This document shows, in pieces, positions 29,601-41,600 of a DNA stretch of 64,000 nt. The notes below the pieces were generated by a model. It searched no databases. It had not been told where the DNA came from and worked only from the letters and a program-made list of their open reading frames with translations. The stretch lies in the NCBI RefSeq assembly GCF_015706575.1, contig NW_024037056.1, positions 12,537,176 through 12,601,175 of the forward strand. The letters are read 5' to 3'. This DNA is from Patiria miniata (Eukaryota > Echinodermata > Asteroidea > Valvatida > Asterinidae). Made by a program: the position numbers and the translations under genes. Position 1 is the first letter of the stretch, and every line of letters begins with the position of its first letter.

Positions 29601-32600
29601 GGGTGCGTTCTTCGCCAAATCGGTCTTATCATTTATCACATTCTTTGCTGTACTGTCCAGTTTGCCATCATGCACCGGTATCCCCGGTTTCCCGCCTTCA
29701 TTGGTGACCCCACCCTTTGCTCCTTGGGTGGTGGAGGGTTCTGGGTCTGGGACAATGCACGCTGTTGATTTTTCAGCGGGTGCGCTTTCTGCTTGTGATT
29801 CCTGTGGTTTTGAACTCATGGGGGCGCTGTTGTCTGGGACGATAGGCACACCGCCACCGACTTCGATATTTTGTTCCGTTTTCGATTTGGTAGCTTGCAT
29901 TGATAGACTTGTTTCCAGTGGTTTATCAGTATCAACTTCCATTGGGCTTGCTTCAGTGTCAACAGAGTCTGAGCCGAACTTTTGTGGGTCCTGATTTCTG
30001 GTTTCCGGGATCGAGGTTTGGATAGAAGCGCCGGGGGAATTTGGTCCGTCCATTGGTTTGTCGCCCTCTTGTGGCTGACCCATCTCGCAAGCGACTCCAC
30101 CATCTGGCCGGTTACCGACAGCAGAGCTACCACTCTCCACGTTGGCATCACTGGTACCCGTGCCCGCGACTTCCATGACCACTTCCTCCGCGGCAATGCT
30201 GTCAATGACGACGTCGCTTCGCATGGACTCTGTGAGGGCGCTTGTGTCGGCCGACGTTAGGTGGATGTCCGATTCCTCCAGGCTGGTCTGGAGCTGCTGG
30301 GAGTGGGCGGAGTCATCCAGGGGGGTGCTCTCGTCCTTCAGTCCCCAGTGGTGGGACCACAGCTTCAGGTCGGGGTGGTTGTCACTCCTGAACATAATTG
30401 TGCAAATTGTATAGTCTTAATGCCTTTTCACAATTCCTATCAGTAGATTGTCACTTGACTTGAGACGAAGTGATTGTGATAAGCTTATGATTGGCTTGTG
30501 ATTGGCTTGTGATGACTTGTGTTTGCATGTGACAGACATGTTATTGACTTGTGATTGGCTTGTGATGACTTGTGATTGGCTTGTGATGACTTGTGATTGG
30601 CTTGTGATGACTTGTGATTGGCTTGTGATGACTTGTGATTGGCTTATGATGACTTGTGATTGGCTTGTGATGACTTGTGATTGGCTTGTGATGACTTGTG
30701 TTTGCATGTGATGGACATGTAATTGACTTCTGATTGGCTTATGATGACTTGTGATTGGCTTGGTATGACTCGTGTTTGCATGTTATAGACATGTAAATTG
30801 ACTTGTGATTGGCTTGTACTGGTTAGCTTGTGATTGACTTGTGACAACTTACAATGGCATGATGATTTGCGATGCCTCATATTTGACTTTCGGCTACTCA
30901 TGAGGACTTGACTAAGACTGTGAATTGATGATTCTTCTCAAATTTTGGATAAAAAAAATTCTAGACTTCCGGCTTATTAACTCACAAATTTAACTCAACT
31001 AAAAACATTTTAATTCAACACTTTTAATTCAACAAGTGGTGTTCATTCAAAAACAGTTACATTCAAACCATGTAGAATAACTTTATTCAGAATGTGGTAA
31101 ACCTTTGGAAAACTGAATTTTAACTTACTTGAGAATCTCCAGTTTGCGTTGCAGTCCGTCCAGCGCCTCTGTCACGTTGATCATGTCGGCCATGAGCTGG
31201 TGTGTCTTCAGCATGGAGTCGGTCAGGTCGCTGGACTCCTCCTCAGGCTGCGCGGGCTGGGTGAGGGTAGGCAGCCTGCCTGTGCGGAACCACTCCTGGT
31301 CGTAGCGGTGTCTGGCGTGCGTCCGCAGATCTGTAAAATGGAAGAAGATGGTTAAAGGGAATATGCAACATTTGCAAACATCGAAAAATAAAACTACCAA
31401 GTTTTTACGAAATACCTTACTAGGATGTTGGTAAGTGACAGTCACAAGCATTCTGTAAAATTACGGCACCTGGTGTGAAGTCATTTTCAAGAAAATGGTA
31501 TTTTTGTATACATTTCCAACGGTGGTCGGCCGACCACCGTTGGAAACACCTAATTATTGTTCAACTACTGCTTCATATTTACCATTTGTTTCAGTTCAAA
31601 TTGTGTTTGCTATTGGTTACATGTTCATGAATAAGTGCAGGCCATCTAGACAGGTTCCCTTACCGGTACCTTACAATTTTCCGGCATCTATAAATTGATC
31701 CATTTCATCTTTAGTGGAGTCAGGGAACCAGACTACTTGAACAGTTTTGTTTTTCTTGGTTTTTTTTAGCATTTTCGGACACAAAACTTCAAACACGTCA
31801 GTGTAACAATATTTTGATCTATTATACTAACCCCTCAAATAGTTCATTTCTGAAAATTACAGTGAAAGCCAATGATGTACATTCCCTTTAAAGGTTCCGG
31901 TTTTGTAGAGAAAACTACTCGTCAAATTCTATTGAAGAATAAAACCAACATCTCCTCGACAGGAAGATCCCTCGCACATTTCAAGGAAAACAGACTTACT
32001 TTCCGGGTAGATGCAAAAGCTGCAGATGTACTGCTTGGGTACGGTGTGCTCGGTCAGCCCCACGCAGCGGCCGTGCTGCCAACCGTAGCACGTCTCGCAC
32101 TGGATCATGAACCCTTCCTCCTCCTGGTTGCGACAGATGCAGCTGATCATGTCTCGGGGACCCCCATCCTCTGTAGTGGAAGAGTCCACCGCTTCTGGCT
32201 TGGCAGCGGGGTCGTCTGAACTTTGGGCCGGGGACTGGGTGACGTTTTTGCCAGCTAAAAAAATAAAATAAAAAATAAAAGAACATTTGTTAACAGATGA
32301 AATGTATACAAAATATAATTTTAAAAAAAATACTCTGTTACAAAAATTAGCACTAACCTTCCTTAATCCTCCAAAGTCCTCTGGGTGGTTTTGGAGGATT
32401 TTGGAGGATTGAGGCTGAATGCAACATACAATTCTGGAGGATTGTGGAGGATTTAGGGCACAGGGACATTCAGTATCGGTTGATTTTGGAGGATTGAGGC
32501 TGAATGCATTTTGCGAGGCAAGGCTGTTTTTGAAGGACTTTAAAGGACTCAGGCAGTGGGTATCCTTTGTTTGAACATGTATGTACCGGTAAGTGCAAAA

Positions 32601-35600
32601 TGGTTAATAAGGCCAAAAAAATATATATTTTCGCCAATTTTGTGTGTGTACGATCACATGGAGGCGTCCGCGTGTAGTCAAGGGTAAAAGGTAGAAATTG
32701 ATGGTTTCGGGTGTTTTTTCTTCATTTTTCCCATAAACAAATAGAATAGGGTAGGTAGGGAAACCGGAAGCAGAACTATTATTTATTTTGGCCTAATTCT
32801 AAGTGGGCAAAACAAAATGCACTGAAAGTGGGTACATCCGGGTATTTACAATCGTTGTAGGATGTTCCAATTACAACTCTATGCGTTTTTGCCAACTTAG
32901 GAAATGGCCGCTGCGAGTCCCTGTCTGCGCGTCTACATATAGCGAGTCTGCTCTCTAGCTTTTTAATATAACTGTGGATCAAACCTAGTTTGGGCTCCGT
33001 GCGCCGACCAAAGAGGGCGCCTTTTTACCTAGCAACGACGTCCCATGGGCGGGACATTTCGCTGGTTGACGCGCACCGTTCCTTGTGTGTGACGCACATA
33101 CACCAGGGGATTTGTACTATGTACACGCAGTGGCCGCGCTTTGCGGCAAATGAATTGCAGTCAGGCAAGATGGCGTTGGTCGGTCACCCCCAACTGTACT
33201 TCCTCTGCCGGTGAGGGGGTACTTGTGAACGGAGCGGATACTGTTCTTACATGGTTAGCGCAGATTTTTTTGCACAGGCGCTGTAAAGACTGAATAACAT
33301 TCAAAGAATTCTGTGCATAGCAGGGCTATTGAAATTTTCCCCTTCAAAAAGTGCTGAAAGTTGCTCCACATAGCTTTTAAAGACTGGTTAAGAAAATACG
33401 GGTAACCAACCAAAATGTCCTGTGTTAAATACTGCTTATAAAAATGACTGGTACCAGGTCGATCTCAATTATACATGTCAGATTTCTAGCAACAGGATTC
33501 AATCAAGCATTAGAGTTCAACTTACTGGTGATGGGTAGATATTTAGCCGTCCATTCCGTCACGTCTTCTGGCTTCTGCGCCGCGGCTGCCGATGCCTCAA
33601 ACTGTTCCTTCAACTGCCTCTGCTCCAGCCGCCGCTGCTTGGCTCGCTCGGCCGCGCGTCGCCGCTCGCTACGGCTCTGCTCCCGCGAGCGCCGGTCCCG
33701 GCCCCGCGCCTTGTGCCGCTTGTGCTTCTTGTGCGGCTTGTTTCGCCGCGCTTTCTTCGGGACCTCCGCCTTCACGGCCGCGACCTCTGTGACCTCTGTC
33801 GGAGCTTGTATTTGCCCTTTGACCTCAGTGTTTTTGTTTGTTGTGCCACTCTCCTCCAATTTGGTCTCTGGTTTCTGAGCGGGCGGCGCAACCCCAGGCT
33901 CGGTTTTAATTTTCACTTCCGGTGTTGGAGTTGCTGCTTTTGGCGGGGCTTCGGGTTTCTCTACGATGGTAGTTGTGACAACCTCCCACTGAAAAAAAAC
34001 CAGATTTTGAGGAAAAAACTGAAGAACTGTAACTTTTAACGGGTCTCCCTAAGAGACAAGCTTTTGGAAAATCGATCTAGACGATCTAGAGGGTGATTGT
34101 TTATTTGCTTATCATAGAATTAGCTCAGCATTTCTTGGCGTGTGTGGCTGCTCAACCTTGAAGTAATGTACATGCAGTAAACATGGGCATTCTCCTTGGC
34201 AAAACTCTAACCCCCTAGGGCCTTTTTGCTAAAAACCATCCTCAATCCTCCAAAATCCTCCAAAATTTTGCACTCATGTTCAAATGAAGGATACCCAGCG
34301 CCTCAATCGTTCAAAATCATCAGACAGTCCTGCCTCAAAAAAATGCATTCATCCTCAATCTTCCAAAATCATCCTCATCTTCAAACACCATTCATCTCCA
34401 ATCCTCCAAAATCCTCAGGGTCAACCACCATTCATCCTCAATCCTCCAAAATCCTCATGTTTCTCAAACACCATTCATCCTTAATCCTCAAAAATCCTCC
34501 AAAACCGCCAAGAGAATTTTGGAGGATTGAGGAGGGTTTGGTTAACCCTTCTAGTCTTCTGCACTTCACAAACCTCCAAGTTTTGCAAAACTAATTTTGA
34601 GTTAAGAGTTTTTGAAAAGCAATTTTGAGTTTGAGTTCGTACCCACACTTGTGGTGTTAATCTTCTGTGGAGCACGGATAACTTTTCAAATCCCTGCACA
34701 ATTCGTTTGCGTGGTTAAGCTCAGGGCAAGCAGGCAGATTCGGTCACGCTTCACTGCTCTCCACAGTGCTGTTTTCTGTGGAGTGACTCTCTGTGTGTGA
34801 CACAGTTACTTGAACACTTCATATCCCTTCACCTGAAACTAACCTGCAGGGTTTTACATAATTCGTTCCGAGTATTGACTTCCCACTTAGGAGGGTTTAA
34901 AGTGTTTTGAAAGGTATGGGCTCCGTGTGCCAACCAAAGAGGGCGCCCTTTAACCTAGCAATGACGTCCCATGGGCAGGACATTTAGCTGGTTGACGTGC
35001 ACCGTTCCTTGAGTGTGATGCACGTACACCAGGGGATTTGTACTATGTACACGCAGTGGTACGGCCGCGCGTAGCGGCAAAATTGCAGTCAGGCAAGATG
35101 GCGTCGGTCGGTCACCCCCAACTGTACTTTCTTTGCCAGTGAGGGGGTACTTGTGAACGGAGCGGATAGCAGCTCAAGGATTAACATGTCTAAATTTACC
35201 TTGCTTGTACTTGGCTTGTCCTCTTTGCTCACCGACGACCCCGAGACCCTCCGTGACCTCTCTACGACCTTTGCTATGACTTCTGACCCCTGGGTCTTGG
35301 GCGCAGGCAACGTTGGCGCCATCGGCGGCGGTGGCGCAGGATCCAGCTTGACAGCCGGCCGCTCGCTCCGGAGAGTCGGCAAAGGCTGTTTGACCTCTGG
35401 TTTCTTCAGAAACTGACTGCTCATGGGGATGGTCTTCGGAGGCCGTGCGGTTTCTGCTGGACTCTCCAGCTTCGGCGAGGGTAGGGGGCGCTTGTAGCTA
35501 GCGGTCATGATGCTGGGGGCCGATGCGCGCATGGGGCGGCTGGTGATTTTGGCCGGCGACACGTCCAAGCTCTCCGTGCGTCGCATCTTGCTACTGCCGG

Positions 35601-38600
35601 GTGCCATGGCAGCTACGGCATATAAAAAAGTAACAAACGTAGACAAAAATAAGCTTGGGGTTTAAATCAAGTCCTGGACAAATTAGATGGAGCTGCTTTA
35701 AAAAAAAATGTGTTTAGCACAAGCTTCTGATACTTAGTCACAATCAGCAGTGTTGTAGTACATTTCAGTGAGTACAAGTATGAGTACTTTGCCATGAGTA
35801 TGAGTACGAGTATGACTATTTTGTCATGAGGCAATATTTTTCCCCATAAGTACGAGAGTACATGAGTACCAAAATATTTACTCGAGTACGAGTACCACAA
35901 CACTGACAATCAGTGTCACATGAAATTTAATACATTGAACTATCGCAACTAAAAAGCATACTTTTAATTCAATTGAACTGCATTTTGGAATATCCATATA
36001 AAGAGCATATGAATATCAATAGTGCATTAAACATTCATATTTTCGGATATTCCAAACATTCTGCTATTTTCCACAGGTGTATAATTAAAGTGGGTTATGA
36101 CATTTTGGAAGGATATTTGAGAAAATGCAAGCAAAGTATACATGGAATGCGGGTCAGAAATGTTTGTTGCAATTTTAAAATATATAAAAAAAATTTAAAA
36201 AAATTAAAAATTGAAAAAAGGACATCTTGCAATTATAGGAATTCTACACCCTTATGTTCAATCAAGATAGATAGCACGATAAAAAAACTGGAGAAAATGA
36301 TCCAAAAGTGAAGAATTTATGCTATGCCATTTTGGTTTTCTTAAAATGTCCGCTTACACGTCGAGAGTCTCTTACGGCTTCGGGTCACAGCGTTCTTTGC
36401 GGCAGTCATCGCTGAGGTGCTAGTTGCCGGTTTGTTGATGTGGTAGTACTTGTTGTGGTACTCCAGCAGGCTAGCTTTGCGGAAGGCCTTGCCACAATCT
36501 GGGACCTCGCACTTGTACTTGTTGTGGTCCAAGTCGATAACGAGCTCCTTGGGAGCTACAACTGATGGGAGGAATAGAGTAATGTGTGAACGAAATACGC
36601 CTGATGAAGTTTTATTTTTATTGACCGGGAATGAGGGCACTAGTGGTCATCTATTGCATTTGTTGTGGTCAAGATATATGACAAGCTCTTTGGGAGCTAC
36701 TAATGATGGGAGGAATATAGTTATGTGTGAATAATTACTCCTTGTGAAGTCATTATTTATATTAACCGGGAATGAGGGCACTAGTGGTCATCTATTGCAT
36801 TGTTGTGGTCAAGGTCTATGACAAGCTCTTTGGGAGCTACTAATGATGGGAGGAATATAGTTATGTGTGAAAAATTACGCCTTGTGAAGTCATTATCTAT
36901 ATTGCCCGGAAATGAGGGCACTAGTGGTCATCTATTGTATTTGTTGTGGTCAAGGTCTATGACAAACTCTTAGGGGGCTACCACTGACGGGAAGGAATAT
37001 AGTAATGTGTGAAAAAATACGCCGTGTGAAGTCATTATTTATATTGACTGGGAATGAGGGCACTAGTGGTCACCTATTGCATTGTTGTGGTCAAGGTCTA
37101 TTACAAACTCTTTAGGGGTTACCACTGGTAGGAAGGAATATAGTAATGTGTTAAAGTGATTTATATATTGACCAGCTATGAGGGCATTAGTGCTCATCTA
37201 TGGCATTTGTTGTATGGTCTACGTAGGTCTATTACAAGCTCTTTGGGTTACCACTGGTTGGAAGGAATATAGTTATGTGTGAAAATATATGATTTATATA
37301 TTGACCAGCTATGAGGGCACTAGTGCCTAACTATGGCATGTTTTGTTGTCCAGGTCTTGCCTAGCTGTTTTGGAGCTACCACTGGTCGGAAGGAATATAG
37401 TAATTTCCGAAAACATGTGATTTATATATTGACCAGCTATGAGGGCACTAGTGCTTAACTATGGCATGTTTTGTTGTCCAGGTCTATGCCAAGCTCTTTT
37501 GGGATTACCACTAGTTGGAGGGAGTATATTATTCATCTGAGAATATAGTAAAAATCATACTAATGTAGTTACTGTTTCAAAATTTCATGAAATTTCATAA
37601 ATTAAGTAATATCGCTTGGGTTGGGTACTATTTCTGTTACGATAATGCCTTTGAAAGGATATTACTGTATATCATGCATAGCCATTTTTTTAAAGTATTC
37701 TTGACAAAAACCAGGCGAAATGTATAAAAGTGAGCACACATGTGTTTTGGCTTTGGCTAGTTACAGTGCAGCACTAATGGCAACAATCATGGCCATAGCC
37801 TCAAACACGCTATGTGGCTATGTGGCTTGCCTATAAAATAGTCAGGTGCCTATCTATAACCGTCATGCAGGCCAATACCTCATGCCTCCGGGTACTTGAC
37901 GTTGTTGCAAACTATATAAGGCTGTGCGTAACAGTAGGGGACATTTAATGTCTTTTTTTTTTAAAGCTCAAGCTCATTTTTTTGGGCAAATATTTCAATT
38001 TAAATACGGCATGCAAAAAACAATTCTTCCCTTGCAACAAAATAAACAAAATAACATTTCATGCAAGCATGCAAAAATAAATCAAGAAATAATTACGCAA
38101 TGACATCAACTTCCTAATTTTAACTGAAAACTAAAAATATCTCCCCCAAAATCTTCACACTTCTGGTTTTGACACTAAATTCCAGCTACACCTATGACCA
38201 ATCTAATTAATTTACCACCAAAGATATTTTTACTTTTTGTCGAAATATTCATTTCTATAAATGTGTGTTTATTCCAAGACTACTTGTCATGTGATCAAAA
38301 ACAGCCAATCAACTTACTGCGTCTGGGGTCTCGGATGAGTCCCGAGGTTTTGTCGAATATCACTGAAAAAAGCAAAACAAAAATGTTCTTTTTCTTTTAA
38401 AATGAAGATGAAAATGCTTCTGCGATTCTCTTTGTGTTATTACTTCTTTTGCTCGACGCCAAATTTTAAAAGAATATTTTCACAAAAGTGCAGTGATACT
38501 TCTGCATGTTTTGTTGTAATTCTTGAAAATTTCCTGCTTTTGGTTAAATTGCGGCAAGAAGCCTATCGATCCAAATTGTAAAAACTGCACTTGGGTACTC

Positions 38601-41600
38601 ATTCCAAATTGGTCCTCTCCATCCTTATTATAAATAATTAATGGCGTACACCCCGGTACAAAAAAAGAGTGTAAGGTTACTGAATCATGAATTAAAAATT
38701 AATACACAAACCAACGAACTTGTTATTTGCAACATTATGAAGCCTTGAAATTGCAAGTAAAAACCACAGCATTGGAAAAAGTGCAGAAACAAAATATGAA
38801 AACAAATTTGTCATGAGTACATTTTTGAAAATAAAATATCATGGGATGATTGTCCAAATGATTATAAAAATATCATATTGTGCACAAAAACATGAATGTT
38901 AATTAAAAATCCACGCCAAAAATAAATGCATGTTGTAGCCATATTATTAAAGTCAAATTCATTTTAAAACACACTGTATTATATTTTGGATTAGTATAAT
39001 TTCGAATGTAAATATTTTAAAACCGATAATTTTTTTTCGGTTCATGTAACAGAATCAACAGCAAACAATTCAAAAGTATTCGTAAAAAAAATATAGACAA
39101 CGACAAAAACTACAGGATACAGTTATCGAAAACGAAAAATGAAACAAAAGTAAATAAAACTCGAGTACTCGCCAGGACGAGTACTCGAGTAGATGAAAAA
39201 CCACGAGTAGAACAACTAGTAGCATAAACTACTCGAAGGTACTTGAGTAATCGAGTTACCCGCCCAGCGGTATACTTGCCGAGCGTTCATGATAACAAAG
39301 CGTGACATTATTATGTCGCAGGTTTATATGGTAGTGGGTGTTAGACGTAAGTGAGACTTTGGGAGTAATGAAGTCGCGAAACTTACATGGTTCACGGTAG
39401 CGTTTCTTGTTGCCCATTAAGCCGTGCTCCAGGGCAGACATCAACTCGCTGGCCTCGGACGAGGTAGGGGAGGGGAGAAGGTCTGTCGGTTCCTGGGGGA
39501 GGGTGGGGGAGGGGGGTATGGGCTCTGTGGTCATGACATACCCCTGGGCCAACAAAATGTTATTAAGAAATCGCAGTTAGATCACAAGACATAAGGAATG
39601 AAAAGTGAAAACAAGAACAGCTTTGTAAGACTTTAGGCTTTGCATGGTGGAGTATCAGTATCGTTTCGGTTTGCGATAACACCATGTGGTAAACTTCTGT
39701 CGCTCAGCAGATACTTAGTTCTGATAAGAAGTTGTCCTGCTTATAATCAACTTTCGCTAAGTACTTTTTAGTTCGGATAAGAACAGTCCTGCTTAGTTCT
39801 AAGAACTTGTCTTTTAGAACTGGACTGAACTAAAAACTACTTAGCGAAAGTTTATAATAAGCAGGACAAGTTCTTATCAGAACTAAATATCTACTGAGCA
39901 CCAGTAGTTATTACCGCATGGTGTTACTGTAAACCGAAACGATAAAAACAGCTCTGTAAAAGTTCATCTCGATGACGTTTGATTTTAGTCAATATCTTGT
40001 GATTGACTTGAGATAAGTTGATGTAAACTTTGCAAACGTTCAAAAGTTCAAAAGTCTGAGGAACCTTGCTGCACTGAGCATCAACACCAGTGCACAAACG
40101 GCCAATTCTGAGACACTGGAAATTAGTGCCATAAAATATCAAACGCCGCAAAGGGCGTAGGTTTGCATTTGGTGACCACAGACTCTGACGCAGTTTGGCC
40201 TTGAGACTTTTGACCTGGTAAATCTTGCTACACTGGGCAAGGCTTGTCGTTTTGACAAGTGTGGCATGTTGCAGGGTTTCTAGCAAAACTGTAAGGCAGA
40301 AGAGTATTCCAGTAACAAATGCATCAACTTCCTACACGTTTATTACCTTCTGTAGTTTCTGGGGCCGGCCTGAGTCCTGCCGACTGCGCTTGGCCGGCTG
40401 TGTTGCTGGCGTCTGGGAGGCTGATGGGTGCCGTCGCTTCTGGGGCTGCTGCACGGGGCTGGCAGGCCTGCTACTCGATGGCGATTCTAAACAAGCATCA
40501 AACAAAGAAATTCTTTGAGTTTAACCCTTGCTCTACTACGTCGTACAACAAGTCAGTGTAACAATATTTGCTATAAAATGCTATCTCCCCAAATCATTTC
40601 GCAAAAGCAAATGTTGTATATTCCCTTGAAGCGAAAGTCCCATGTTTGCTGCAATGGCTTACTACACGAATGAGCAACAGCACATGAAAAGCTCACTCCT
40701 CTGGTAATCAATTCGGGCGATTCACGATGCAGTGCGCCACCAAGAGTTTGCCGTGGAGAGTCCTTATTTTCAAGTTTACGGTCAACAAAACATGGCCCAT
40801 TTAAATGAGTGTCCGTAGACAACTTTTTGTAGTCCGTAGACAGCTATTTTTGTTTTTAGATTGGGGCATCGCGTTCTGCCGCCTTACAAAAAACACCATA
40901 TTGATAAAAAGAAAAGAAAAGGCAAACAGGTACTCAAATTATGCACTTATGAAACTACTGACCAGAAAAACAAAAAATTCTGCATGTCCTGCGCTGCGAA
41001 TTTGTCGACCACCTCCCTAAATACACTAGGAAAAATGAACTCTCCGTGGCAAACTCTTGGTGGCGCACTGCATTGTGAATCGCCCGAATTTATTAGGAGT
41101 CCTTGCATCCTCAAATTACGCACTGCAAATTGTTTCCGAAATCTTCATGCAATTCGTAAGAAGTCTTTCAAAATAACAGTCTTCGCACAACTGAACTTTA
41201 GCTCGAGAATTTCCAAATTGGAGCTCAATGGACTAAAGCTGATGAATTTAAAGATGCGTCTATGGAATGACCTGATGGTGTGTCCATCGATAATGATATC
41301 GATCGATACCTTTGGATAATCGACCTCCCTTAGATTTACCCTCAGCATCCTTGGAGCCTCGTCGCTTCTTGTTCAGCAGGGCACGGAACTGGTGCTCCAA
41401 GTTGCTGAAGAATTGCTGAAACAGGAAAACAAAACCAAAATGATTTATTTTAAATACATGTGCTACCAAAATTGAAGCTACCACAATTCAGCATCAGGAA
41501 CACGTTCTCATTCAGCCGAATGCAGCTACACGATGTCGGGGCACTAAACTGACGAATTATAGCAACCGCGTGCATGTGCATTATATCAATGCTTCAGTGC

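Noticed and set aside
30417..30901. SQSQVIT heptad ORFs on the minus strand
   Set aside because: They come from an intronic 21-bp minisatellite between two well-defined PHF20-like exons; no splice sites include them.
36519..37550. CRISPR-like array
   Set aside because: Repeats are about 130-140 bp, degenerate, without unique spacers, and clearly derived from the neighbouring exon in an animal genome.
40861..41319. 152-residue ORF on the plus strand
   Set aside because: It spans a family H MITE and an antisense PHF20-like exon; no domain and no conservation between MITE copies.
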